Virus record (IMG/VR): IMGVR_UViG_3300027649_000006
Location: 1 to 36,117 of that record
DNA length: 36,117 nt
Direction: 5' to 3' (one strand)
Source: a virus
Within the stretch, counting starts at the first letter, position 1. The number at the start of each line of letters is the position of its first letter. The translations under genes and the position numbers were made by a program. This document shows positions 27,947-35,560 of this stretch, one piece after another. The notes under the pieces were generated by a model that was not told where the DNA came from, did not search any database, and saw only the letters and a program-made list of their open reading frames with translations.

Positions 27947-28163
27947 CATGCGCGCAGGCATCTACATTGGGCTTACCAGTATATCCAGCAACATTGATTG
28001 CACAATCGATGATAGGACATCCGGCATTCTTATACCACTTCTGTAAATCGGAAAATGTCGTCGTATGAGTATTCGGCCAGAAAAATGTAGGAATGCGAGC
28101 AGTCTTTAACTGCGCGGCAAATTCGCTGCCAACGTAACCAGTTGAACCGAATAATATGATCAT
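27921..28163 (-). pseudogene. Truncated NAD-dependent epimerase/dehydratase-like ORF
   Basis: The 80-residue frame starts MIILFGSTGYVGSEFAAQLK, a Rossmann GxxGxxG dinucleotide-binding start of the extended SDR (sugar epimerase) family, continues to CPIIDCAINVAGYTGKPNVD and then ends abruptly in AHAQSPDNQP. Family members have about 300 residues including a YxxxK site that is missing here. The last dozen codons coincide with the repeated promoter cassette, so the gene appears to have been cut by arrival of that cassette. It may have been the partner of GMD or another sugar-modifying enzyme. A short functional binding protein is possible but less likely. Confidence 0.7.
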
Positions 28164-28210
28164 AACTTATTTTGATTCTGATCAGAAGTACATAATAAAG
28201 TGTAACTGAA

Positions 28211-29023
28211 TTACAAAGTTTTTGAATTCCATTGTTTTGCTCGATCTTCTGGAATAATGCGTCGTAAAGTATAAATGTCTGACTTCATAAGATCCTCATG
28301 AAGCTCAGGCAAATTGTGCCAAGGATCCCAAGGAGCGCTAATAAGTTTGCCACTAATACCATCGCTCTTCGAAGAAAGTAACATTTCAATAAGACCTAAA
28401 ACTTTTTGCAACTTCAATGAATTATCGCGTGACATTTTAGTAGCACATTCAAATTCTTTAATGGTTGCTAATTTTTCACCATGCGCCAAAACTTCTTCAG
28501 TCATCTTTGTAAATATTGCACCGGGAGCAATTGCATTGATGTCCGGTGAATTGCCTATCCATTCAGCCGAAAGTGTTTCAACAAGTCGAACAATGCCAGT
28601 CTTAGCTACAGCATAAGCAGCAAAATTTGGCCGTGGATTGGTAGATCCACCACCTGAAAAACAGATTATTTTCGATCGAATTGAAGATTTTTTTAATAAT
28701 GGATATAGTGCGCGAATGGCAAAAAATGTTCCATCTAAATTCGTCGACAGATTTTTACGCCATTCAAGTGGATCAATTTCCATCGTAGGGCCAATAGGAC
28801 CTTGAATTCCAGCACAACAAATAAGTGCATCGATTGAATTCCATTTTATACTAATTTTTTTAGCACAATCTTCAATTGCATTCCAATCACTAACATCACA
28901 TTGGAAACTAAATCCATTCTGAGGAGAGCGGGCGATTCGACAAACTTCATGGCCATGCGTAGAGAGTATATCAGCAAGAAATTTACCTATTCCACTACTT
29001 GCTCCAGTCAAAACAATTTTCAT
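28211..29023 (-). CDS. Short-chain dehydrogenase/reductase (SDR)
   Basis: A 270-residue classical SDR: TGASSGIGK (6-14) binds NAD(P), CDVSDW is the adenine-site Asp, LICCAGIQG contains the NAG-like motif, CFSGGGST supplies the Ser of the catalytic triad and YAVAK (Y137, K141) the Tyr/Lys. DINAIAPGAIFTKMTEEVL is the typical post-catalytic PG loop. The C-terminal 50 residues (after SAPWDPWHNL) are an extension. The substrate is unknown; in this glycan neighbourhood it may reduce a keto-sugar or act in precursor synthesis. It starts 15 nt downstream of the 47-aa cassette ORF. Confidence 0.88.
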   Translation of the reverse strand: MKIVLTGASSGIGKFLADILSTHGHEVCRIARSPQNGFSFQCDVSDWNAIEDCAKKISIKWNSIDALICCAGIQGPIGPTMEIDPLEWRKNLSTNLDGTFFAIRALYPLLKKSSIRSKIICFSGGGSTNPRPNFAAYAVAKTGIVRLVETLSAEWIGNSPDINAIAPGAIFTKMTEEVLAHGEKLATIKEFECATKMSRDNSLKLQKVLGLIEMLLSSKSDGISGKLISAPWDPWHNLPELHEDLMKSDIYTLRRIIPEDRAKQWNSKTL

Positions 29024-29037
29024 CTATATAATTTATT

Positions 29038-29181
29038 TTAGAACCCCCAAAAATTGCCATCGACAACATCGATAGATAAAGAATTCAAATTCGCAAATTC
29101 TATAACAGCTTTATTTAGACCAGAAAAGGATCGAAAATCATCTCCAAACATACGACCACCATTTGCAATTTCTTGTTTCAT
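29038..29181 (-). CDS. Small ORF led by duplicated MKQEI start, 47 aa
   Basis: ATG at 29181 opens MKQEIANGGRMFGDDFRSFS and the frame ends IDVVDGNFWGF at 29038. The first five codons and the upstream promoter are copied from the 27864 gene region; the rest differs, with FGDDFRSFSGLNKAVIEFAN looking like a genuine protein C-terminal fragment (similar ends occur in nucleotide-sugar epimerases and reductases, weakly). Either a small gene or a chimera of the cassette with a leftover gene 3' end. Confidence 0.45.
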   Translation of the reverse strand: MKQEIANGGRMFGDDFRSFSGLNKAVIEFANLNSLSIDVVDGNFWGF

Positions 29182-29271
29182 TCTGAGATAATAATACCAT
29201 GAAACATGTACATGTCAATGTAAATAAAAAAGTGAAAGTATTTTTTAGAGGCTGAATATCAGGGCTTTGCG
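29166..29271 (-). repeat. Duplicated promoter cassette, copy B
   Basis: Counterpart of 27849-27946 with about 8 extra bases between the blocks. Contains a CTGA-TAT-TCAG palindrome. Its distal end supplies the last codons and stop (HIPAKP) of the CgeB-like gene, paralleling copy A at the epimerase end. Confidence 0.85.
29191..29218 (-). promoter_or_regulatory. Sigma70-like early promoter with consensus -35
   Basis: Minus strand TTGACA (29218-29213), 16-nt spacer ending TGG, TATTAT (29196-29191), 9 nt from the ATG at 29181. Best -35 match in the window; drives the small ORF, SDR and downstream genes. Confidence 0.7.
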
Positions 29272-30185
29272 GGTATGTGCAAGTCGTTGATAATCAGTGA
29301 ACCTGCTTTGGACCGATGAATGGAAGAGACGGAGGAGAGAAGTTGACGAGCTCGAGCGCGATATGAATGTTGACGAGCCAAGATGAGACCGGCCGCTCCG
29401 ATCTTTTCACGTGCCACTGGGTCAGCCAGATATGTTTTGCACAACTCGATGGCTTCGTCTGGAGTTTTGTACATCAGGCAATTTTCACCGTGAATAAATC
29501 CGAGTTCCTCATATTGGTAATTGTAATTCGTGAGGAGAGGAATTCCACACCCCAGAGTTTCGAATGAACGGTAGTTGATGTCATCGGCGATGTTGAAGTT
29601 AAAGTGAATGCGATATGAATTGATCGTGCGAACCATTTCATCACCCAGAATCCAAGCATCATGACGAAAACTGGACCCAAGTTTCATTTTCAAATATTGC
29701 AGAAATGCCTGGCGTTTTTCCGTGGCCGGACATCCACAGAATCCGACGTCGAGGATATTATCCACACGAAGCGGCTTGATCAGAGTGTCATCGTAGGCAT
29801 TCGGGAACCAGATTCCCTTTGGGCCGATGTGATGCTTGATCGTATTCAGAACCAAATCATATGCACCTTTTTCTCGAAGATCTTCATAGTAATGGGCGCC
29901 GCGCACGTGAGAATCGACGGCCCATAGAACCTTGAAAGCCTTTGACTTTTTAATTTCTTCGTGCGGCACCCAAGATTGACCGTAACATCCATCATATTGT
30001 TCGAGCTGAAGGATTATGTCATATGAATCGAAATCAGGCTTCTTTGAAAAATTCGCATGCCGATTTCCCCATACATCAGCCGAAACGTTTTCCATCTCTT
30101 GAAATGCTCTCTGAAATGAGTAGCATTCTCGATAGATGCGATTGCCATCATGATGACCATTTTCCTGAATGATAAGGATGTTCAT
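29259..30185 (-). CDS. Glycosyltransferase, CgeB-like/GT-B C-terminal domain
   Basis: A 308-residue protein. The N-terminal half (MNILIIQENGHHDGN, then SYDIILQLEQYDG and VLWAVDSHVRGAHYY) suits a Rossmann-like acceptor domain. The C-terminal half has DVGFCGCPATEKRQAFLQYL, NINYRSFETLGCGIP-type order (DDINYRSFETLGCGIPLLTN), GFIHGENCLMYKTPDEAIEL and REKIGAAGLILARQHSYRAR, the signature of the CgeB/Glyco_trans_1_2 group of GT-B enzymes. It transfers a sugar from a nucleotide donor; acceptor unknown, perhaps a virion glycan or modified base. Last codons come from promoter cassette copy B. The gene lies 4 nt downstream of the DxD glycosyltransferase. Confidence 0.82.
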   Translation of the reverse strand: MNILIIQENGHHDGNRIYRECYSFQRAFQEMENVSADVWGNRHANFSKKPDFDSYDIILQLEQYDGCYGQSWVPHEEIKKSKAFKVLWAVDSHVRGAHYYEDLREKGAYDLVLNTIKHHIGPKGIWFPNAYDDTLIKPLRVDNILDVGFCGCPATEKRQAFLQYLKMKLGSSFRHDAWILGDEMVRTINSYRIHFNFNIADDINYRSFETLGCGIPLLTNYNYQYEELGFIHGENCLMYKTPDEAIELCKTYLADPVAREKIGAAGLILARQHSYRARARQLLSSVSSIHRSKAGSLIINDLHIPAKP

Positions 30186-30189
30186 GATT

Positions 30190-31086
30190 TCAAAGCATTC
30201 CGGCCGCCATCAAAAGTTTTTCCGTCGCTCCCATCCATGTATTGAATGGTCGGCCAGCATGAACATCCACCCAATCGCCTCTCCGAAGGGCCGCCAACCC
30301 TTCTGGAGTCATCTCTGGCCCATAGAAATACTCTGGCCGAGCAGGAACATTCCTTTCACCATCGAAACGCTGGGGACCAGTCATTCCAAATCCGGTGAAT
30401 TCAATCAGACCATTCTGAACACTTCTATGAAGAGCCGCACTTGAACGATTTTCTTCCGCGCACCAGAGATTATGTTGCTCAATTGGATCATCCGGTCGAA
30501 AATCTCGCGTACATCCATAGATTCCAGCTTTGATTATTTCTCGAATCTCGTCATTGAATGAGCGATGTTGTTCCAGAGCAAGCTTGTAAACATCTCCGCG
30601 GGCGACGTGGTAATGACCCGGAATTGGCGAAGGTTGTGCAACTCCACGGAAAGACGACCAATGTGATGCCGGTGCCGTTAGCGCGGAGGCTTTCTTGGCA
30701 CCAATCCAGCTCGGTTGACCTTGAAGTCTGGTTATTCCTTCCGCATCCAGATGAACATAATGACTATCTGGAACATTGGCAATCTGATCAATGAACCATT
30801 TTCGTTGCAGAGGATAGAGATCAATGTCGCCGATTATCCAAGTCGTTGCAGGTTCAAGTGTTGGCCAGAAGAACTTCGACCAAGTAATCTGAATGAGAAG
30901 AGGCAGAGAAGGCTCAATCGGCATGTCAATGATTTTCCCATACTCTTCCGTCATGTCAGTTTTCGACCGATCGCCAAAGAAAAGACAGACCGGTTCGATT
31001 CCCATTGCATGCCAAACTTTGGATTGAAGATTCCAGTTCGGCGCAAAGGTTTCGCCCGTTGAGAAGATAGCTTTATCGATTTTCAT
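30190..31086 (-). CDS. DxD glycosyltransferase-like protein, paralogue of 32698-33561
   Basis: A 298-residue protein starting MKIDKAIFSTGETFAPNWNL. WIIGDIDLYPL (84-94) contains the metal-binding DxD of GT-A enzymes inside an IGDIDxxPL strand, preceded by LIQITWSKFFWPTLEP; later blocks are SPIPGHYHVARGDVY, WCAEENRSS and DWVDVHAGRPFNTW. It aligns along its whole length with the 287-aa protein at 32698-33561 (shared TDMTEExGKII, WSKFxxPTLEPxTTWI and WCAEExRSS), so the two arose by duplication. The sugar donor and acceptor are unknown. It is in a run of glycan genes with 4-9 nt gaps. Confidence 0.75.
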   Translation of the reverse strand: MKIDKAIFSTGETFAPNWNLQSKVWHAMGIEPVCLFFGDRSKTDMTEEYGKIIDMPIEPSLPLLIQITWSKFFWPTLEPATTWIIGDIDLYPLQRKWFIDQIANVPDSHYVHLDAEGITRLQGQPSWIGAKKASALTAPASHWSSFRGVAQPSPIPGHYHVARGDVYKLALEQHRSFNDEIREIIKAGIYGCTRDFRPDDPIEQHNLWCAEENRSSAALHRSVQNGLIEFTGFGMTGPQRFDGERNVPARPEYFYGPEMTPEGLAALRRGDWVDVHAGRPFNTWMGATEKLLMAAGML

Positions 31087-31094
31087 ATATTTAA

Positions 31095-31823
31095 TTACGT
31101 TGTTTTAATGATCGCCGGAAGATGACCGGCGATAACATCATAGGGATGTTCCCAATCTGCCGCCAGACCATATTTAGTAGCTAGCAGAGTGAAGATGCTT
31201 TGTTCATGGCGATGATCATCATATTCAGGAAAGTTTTGGTATTTCCCTTCGCCAATCATGATTGCAAAGTTTGAAGCATATGCGAGCCATTGGGCAATGA
31301 ATGCCGTGATGGGTGCGGATTTTTTGAAGACCATTACGTTGACTTGCATTTGCCGGGCATTCCAGTATTTCGCTTCATCACATGCCATTCCGACAAACAT
31401 ATCACGCCGAGTCCATTGCCTGTTGAGATTTGCATTAGAGCCATGTTCATGAGCATAAATTCCACGCTCATCGGCCACGGCAAAAAGACGGGCCGGATCA
31501 CCTTGAAAGACATCATTGGAATCCACCCACATCAAATAATCTCCATCCGAAATTGTTTCCATGCCCGCGGCGATCGCGGCTGGTTTGAACATCCAGCCAA
31601 ATGAAGGTTCATTAATGACGCGAATAGATTCAGGTGTGCAATACTTTGAATTTCTGAGCCAGGCATCATCGTACATGATCATCCTGTCAAATCCATATGG
31701 CTTGGCGGATTCGAATAGGCGTTCAACTTCCCGCGAATAGTTTCGATATGTCCGGCACGCCGGATCACCACAATGTCTATTTGCGCCCTGTTGTTTTCCG
31801 CCAAAGCTTAAAAGTGTTTTCAT
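31095..31823 (-). CDS. Putative glycosyltransferase, GT-A-like (DxxD)
   Basis: The ATG at 31823 shares a base with the stop of the upstream gene (TGATG). A 242-residue protein with YLMWVDSNDVFQGDP, a hydrophobic strand ending in Asp-Ser-Asn-Asp that resembles the GT-A metal site, preceded by EPSFGWMFKPAAIAAGMETI and followed by QVNVMVFKKSAP and EYDDHRHEQSIFTLLATKYG. The last block, with acidic and His residues near the C-terminus, is typical of glycosyltransferases that bind the acceptor there. Substrates unknown. No transmembrane helix, so it acts in the cytoplasm. Confidence 0.68.
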   Translation of the reverse strand: MKTLLSFGGKQQGANRHCGDPACRTYRNYSREVERLFESAKPYGFDRMIMYDDAWLRNSKYCTPESIRVINEPSFGWMFKPAAIAAGMETISDGDYLMWVDSNDVFQGDPARLFAVADERGIYAHEHGSNANLNRQWTRRDMFVGMACDEAKYWNARQMQVNVMVFKKSAPITAFIAQWLAYASNFAIMIGEGKYQNFPEYDDHRHEQSIFTLLATKYGLAADWEHPYDVIAGHLPAIIKTT

Positions 31824-32695
31824 CAACCGCGTATTAGTGGTTCATAACGATCTACATTCTCAACGATTCTATATGAGGTCGTAAAATTGCCATTTCCAAT
31901 TAACGAAGGAAACATTCCGAATGAGGAATATTTCATGGCCGTTACGATTGAATTGGCCTTGCTCATTATAGCCAGATCATAATAAGTCTGTTTCCATTTT
32001 TCCATTTTTGGAGTCTGAATAATGGCAAATCCCAAACTCAAAGCATAATCGTGAAATGGTTTGGTTTTTTCATCTTCATCTCCACAGATAAAAATGATTT
32101 TCAATCCGGCGGAATTAAAGTAATCAATAGTCTTGTACGTCAGAGTATTGAGGTAATCGACTTCACTTAAGTGACATTGATATTTATCAGCCGTTCCTAA
32201 AGTATAGCAGATCTTATCACCTCGCCGAATATGAAGAGCCACAAAATTCTTTGGAAGGTTTTTGAGGTAATCCGTAATTTCCGCGGAGAATCCAAACATC
32301 GTCTTTACCTTGCTTACGGCAGCTTCGAATTCTGGAAATGAACGAAGGCATAAATGCGGATTCACGTATCGATCGAAAAACGTTTGAGTCGTAAATGCGC
32401 CTCCAACATATTTGTTGAAAATGACATCACTTTTACTGAGAGAAGGTGGCTCTAGAATATTTTTAGGTTCATCGAAAACGATTGCGGGAGGAAGCTTAAT
32501 ATACTTCAGAACATTCTCCAGAAGAATATCCGTCTGACGATGGGGCGCGTCGACGGCTTTGATTTCAAATCCTGGCCAGAATGTGCGAAGTTCTGAACCA
32601 ACCATCTCGGCAAATGCACGAACAAAGAGAAGATCACAGAGGCGGTCACCGAGGCCAGATGCCGTTGGTGCTTGCCAAATTACTTTCGAATTCAT
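31823..32695 (-). CDS. Fucosyltransferase-like protein (HxRRGD motif)
   Basis: A 290-residue protein. FVALHIRRGDKICY (residues 151-164) contains H-x-RRGD, the donor-binding motif of alpha-1,2/alpha-1,6-fucosyltransferases and protein O-fucosyltransferases. The N-terminal SGLGDRLCDLLFVRAFAEM and the later KIIFICGDEDEKTKPF, DLAIMSKANSIVTAMKYSSF and GMFPSL match the GT-B order of this superfamily (motif II and III positions). It would move fucose or a related GDP-6-deoxysugar onto an acceptor glycan. The GMD gene in this window makes the precursor of GDP-fucose, a notable functional pairing. The next gene shares its last base pairs. Confidence 0.8.
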   Translation of the reverse strand: MNSKVIWQAPTASGLGDRLCDLLFVRAFAEMVGSELRTFWPGFEIKAVDAPHRQTDILLENVLKYIKLPPAIVFDEPKNILEPPSLSKSDVIFNKYVGGAFTTQTFFDRYVNPHLCLRSFPEFEAAVSKVKTMFGFSAEITDYLKNLPKNFVALHIRRGDKICYTLGTADKYQCHLSEVDYLNTLTYKTIDYFNSAGLKIIFICGDEDEKTKPFHDYALSLGFAIIQTPKMEKWKQTYYDLAIMSKANSIVTAMKYSSFGMFPSLIGNGNFTTSYRIVENVDRYEPLIRG

Positions 32696-32697
32696 AA

Positions 32698-33561
32698 CTA
32701 TTTCAAGATACCTGATATTTCAATGATGCGTTCGCATGCGTCTTTCTGACGTTTATATGGTCGCACACAATGAATGTCGACGTAAAGTTTCTGCGCGAGT
32801 CTTTCAGCATGATATCCATAATCATCATATGCCCACGTAGATCGATCGATTCTCTGATTGGAAGTATAATATCGCGGAACATATGTCACTTGGCCGTTCT
32901 TAATCGCATCATACATCAATTCTGAACTTCGCATTTCTTCCGCGCACCAATAATATGAAGCTGGATTAGCAGAATTATACGAAGGACTTTTAGTTGGTCC
33001 CAGACCATAGAGATCTGCTTTGACAATCTGATCTACTTGTTTTTCAAATGGTTTACCTTCCGTGAAAATTTCAAATCTCTTTCCTTTGCCAGTCCAATAA
33101 TGACCGGGGAGATCAACACCTCCAGGCCTACGTCCATTCAGTTTACTATCAATCTGACTTCCATATTTGAAAAACTTGGCACAATCTCCATCATACACAT
33201 TGCCCGAAGCATTTAGATGCGCAAAGGCGCTATCGGGTATGTCGGCGATAAACTCCGTAAAAAACCTCTTTGAAAGTGGAAGCATATCGATATCTCCCAT
33301 AATCCAAGTAGTATCTGGTTCGAGGGTCGGATAATTGAATTTCGACCATGTGAGTTGCAGAATCTTTGGAAGATCTGGGAGGTATTCCATTTCAATGATC
33401 TTCCCATGTTCTTCCGTCATGTCCGTATTCTCTTTCTTGCCATAGAGAAGACAGATTGGTTCAATGCCCAATCCAACTTTCCAAAGTTTGGATTGCATAT
33501 TCCAAAAGCTGGAATAATATTCATCTTCCGAAGAAGCGAAGATAACTTTATCGATTTTCAT
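32698..33561 (-). CDS. DxD glycosyltransferase-like protein, paralogue of 30190-31086
   Basis: A 287-residue protein beginning MKIDKVIFASSEDEYYSSFW. IMGDIDMLPL (87-96) is the DxD strand; PGHYWTGKGKRFEIF, YYWCAEEMRSSELMYDAI and YVDIHCVRPYKRQKDA match the same landmarks in the 298-aa paralogue. Overall identity looks about one third by eye. The pair brackets two other glycan genes, so the duplication was followed by insertion or rearrangement. It lies 2 nt upstream of the fucosyltransferase-like gene and overlaps the next gene upstream by 14 nt. Confidence 0.75.
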   Translation of the reverse strand: MKIDKVIFASSEDEYYSSFWNMQSKLWKVGLGIEPICLLYGKKENTDMTEEHGKIIEMEYLPDLPKILQLTWSKFNYPTLEPDTTWIMGDIDMLPLSKRFFTEFIADIPDSAFAHLNASGNVYDGDCAKFFKYGSQIDSKLNGRRPGGVDLPGHYWTGKGKRFEIFTEGKPFEKQVDQIVKADLYGLGPTKSPSYNSANPASYYWCAEEMRSSELMYDAIKNGQVTYVPRYYTSNQRIDRSTWAYDDYGYHAERLAQKLYVDIHCVRPYKRQKDACERIIEISGILK

Positions 33562-34009
33562 ATTTTAGAACGGCTTTGTGCGGAAAGTCTGTGCAAATGG
33601 CTGCCATTTCTTCACCGGTGTAAGCATCTAGTAATTCAGAGGTTATCAGAGGAACAATACAATTTGGTTTGACATTCGAACTTAAGTTGTGTAACCACAT
33701 AAAACCCTGACTTGTTATTGTGTATGGATCGGACGTATGACAGAAGAAATGTAACTCTGTACGCGATAACCATTGAGCCGCCGCAAAGTTTTTTGCATGA
33801 ATCAACAAACTGATACTTCGATTGCAAAGCCATTCCCAATCAATTAAGTATTGGGGAAAGTCGTGGCCTAAAAACAAATCGTAGCCAATTTGATGAAGAT
33901 CTACTTCGACTTGGAAACCTTCAGCAATTGCTTTATCGATATAGTCCGGAGAATTCTCCCTCTCTGGAATGCGGCCATCCAAATTACCTCGATGTGAAAT
34001 GTAGTTCAT
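33548..34009 (-). CDS. Glycerophosphodiester phosphodiesterase-like protein
   Basis: The ATG at 34009 (MNYISHRGNLDGRIPERENS) is preferred because it overlaps the nucleotidyltransferase stop in ATGA. The 153-residue product carries ISHRG (catalytic His), PERENSPDYIDKAIAEGF, QVEVDLHQ (metal-binding Glu/Asp) and LFLGHDFPQY (second catalytic His), the ordered motifs of the GDPD TIM-barrel family. It is shorter than typical GDPDs (about 230-250), with a compressed C-terminal half ending in AVLKYENR. It may cleave phosphodiester-linked glycerol or sugar groups, perhaps in polymer precursors or host envelope. Activity is not certain given the shortness. Confidence 0.72.
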   Translation of the reverse strand: MNYISHRGNLDGRIPERENSPDYIDKAIAEGFQVEVDLHQIGYDLFLGHDFPQYLIDWEWLCNRSISLLIHAKNFAAAQWLSRTELHFFCHTSDPYTITSQGFMWLHNLSSNVKPNCIVPLITSELLDAYTGEEMAAICTDFPHKAVLKYENR

Positions 34010-34821
34010 GACAAATATCCCTTCCAATAATCATACAGTTTAATGAGATCGTGTGTGCTTTTGGTGTGAGTGTTACGAACGATTGTCAACCATGCTTCAT
34101 AGTTTCTAACTTCTTCTGGAGTTCCAAGGATCAACACATACTTAGTGTCATAAAATCCAACGTTGAGCTTATCGCCTATGAGTAGATTGTAAACTAAAGT
34201 AATATAGTGTTCTCCATTATAGTTCAAATTCTCCTCAATTGCCCGTCGAAAGTACTTCTTCAAAATAGCCCCAGACTTAAAATAATAGATGCCAGATGAT
34301 GCATGTTCATTCTGAGGATTATCAGTATAGTGTGCTTTTTCCTTCACTTCAAGAACTCGACCATCGGCTTCTTTGATAAATGCCATCTTTGTCTTAGACA
34401 AACTGTGCGGATGAAATCCGGTATGAGTGAAGATACATCCATCTAAATCATTTTCAATTAGATACTTCTTAAAATGCTCATAGTCAAATTTTACAGTACC
34501 ATCACAATAAGCAACAATAACTGGCGCGTCATCATCAATGTGATCAAATGCGGGAATAACTGAATAAACTGGACCCTTCTTATGAGGAGGGATAATAATA
34601 ATATCAGATCGTGATCGTAAACCCTTTAGCGTGGGTATCAAAGTAGGATGATCTTCGTGATCTCTATTTACAATAAAGATAAACTTGTCATGTTGCGCAA
34701 AAACATCTATCACGTGTTGAACTATCTTCTTTCCGTCAACGATGATTGCCGGTTTTGGATCGGCGTATCCAGCATCTTGAAATCTTTGGCCACAACCAGC
34801 CATGGGAATTACTATATTCAT
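34006..34821 (-). CDS. Sugar-1-phosphate nucleotidyltransferase
   Basis: A 271-residue protein of the NTP_transferase family: MNIVIPMAGCGQRFQDAGYA followed by DPKPAII is the G-x-G-x-R-x-x-P/K nucleotide-binding loop. APVIVAYCDGTVKFDY holds a metal-binding Asp; CIFTHTGFHPHSLSKTKMAF and SSGIYYFKSGAILKKYF are sugar-binding regions typical of capsule-type enzymes. It makes an NDP- or CDP-sugar (or alcohol) from NTP and a phosphorylated substrate. It overlaps the GDPD-like gene by ATGA, which suggests linked roles, e.g. CDP-glycerol- or CDP-like precursor metabolism. Length fits the family. Confidence 0.82.
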   Translation of the reverse strand: MNIVIPMAGCGQRFQDAGYADPKPAIIVDGKKIVQHVIDVFAQHDKFIFIVNRDHEDHPTLIPTLKGLRSRSDIIIIPPHKKGPVYSVIPAFDHIDDDAPVIVAYCDGTVKFDYEHFKKYLIENDLDGCIFTHTGFHPHSLSKTKMAFIKEADGRVLEVKEKAHYTDNPQNEHASSGIYYFKSGAILKKYFRRAIEENLNYNGEHYITLVYNLLIGDKLNVGFYDTKYVLILGTPEEVRNYEAWLTIVRNTHTKSTHDLIKLYDYWKGYLS

Positions 34822-34831
34822 ATCTTAAATT

Positions 34832-35560
34832 TCAAACATGTTCGCAAAAATAATCAGAACTTTGTGGTAAACTAACTACTGAATATCCAAGATCATTCCT
34901 TAAATAATTGAGTAAAATTTCTTGAGTAATTTGAAAATGCGCAAGCTGATGCCATTCAATTTCAATGATTATTTTGGGATGCCATTTGTCGATAAGCATT
35001 TTTGCGCCCTGTAAAATCATAAGTTCCGATCCTTGGGCATCTATTTTCATGAAATCCAATTTAGCAATTTCCGGCAACATGTCATCAAGCCGGCGGCGTT
35101 CAACACACTCCTTACTCTCCAACATATTTAAGTGAATGCGTGTATCACCACAATTGGTTTTAGTGTTTACAAAATCCTTCGTGGAAATGCCTACGATATC
35201 ATTTTTATCTCCCAATGCAGTATTAAACGTAGCCACGTTAAATATCTGATTTAGAAATATGTTACCTGAAAGCTGTTGAAAAATAATTCGCTGAGGTTCA
35301 AATGCAAATACCATGCCGTTATCACCTACGGCATTTCCCATTGTTAGAGTGTGATAACCACAATTGGCGCCAATATCAATACAAATATCTCCAGGTTTAA
35401 CATGCGCCATGATTAGATCCGTGATCCATGGTTCGTATCCTTCCATAATTTTATCCGTGATGCAATCATTCTGAATGAGAATCATGTTTCGATTGGATAG
35501 AGTGTGTATCTTAATATTTGAGTTAATCATAATAATAATATATTTAATAATATCTATCAC
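34832..35560 (-). CDS. FkbM-family SAM-dependent methyltransferase
   Basis: The frame opens at a GTG (35560) within GTGA overlapping the upstream stop; an internal ATG at 35530 (MINSNIKIHTLSNR) is an alternative start. CIDIGANCGYHTLTMG is the SAM-binding Gly loop, MVFAFEPQRIIFQQL the acidic post-strand region, and LDFMKIDAQGSELMILQGA the FkbM signature. WHPKIIIEIEWHQLAHF follows. These enzymes O-methylate sugars or polyketides; in a glycan cluster it probably methylates a hydroxyl of the phage-directed glycan, which can block host recognition or glycosidases. About 230-242 residues, normal for the family. Confidence 0.88.
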   Translation of the reverse strand: MIDIIKYIIIMINSNIKIHTLSNRNMILIQNDCITDKIMEGYEPWITDLIMAHVKPGDICIDIGANCGYHTLTMGNAVGDNGMVFAFEPQRIIFQQLSGNIFLNQIFNVATFNTALGDKNDIVGISTKDFVNTKTNCGDTRIHLNMLESKECVERRRLDDMLPEIAKLDFMKIDAQGSELMILQGAKMLIDKWHPKIIIEIEWHQLAHFQITQEILLNYLRNDLGYSVVSLPQSSDYFCEHV

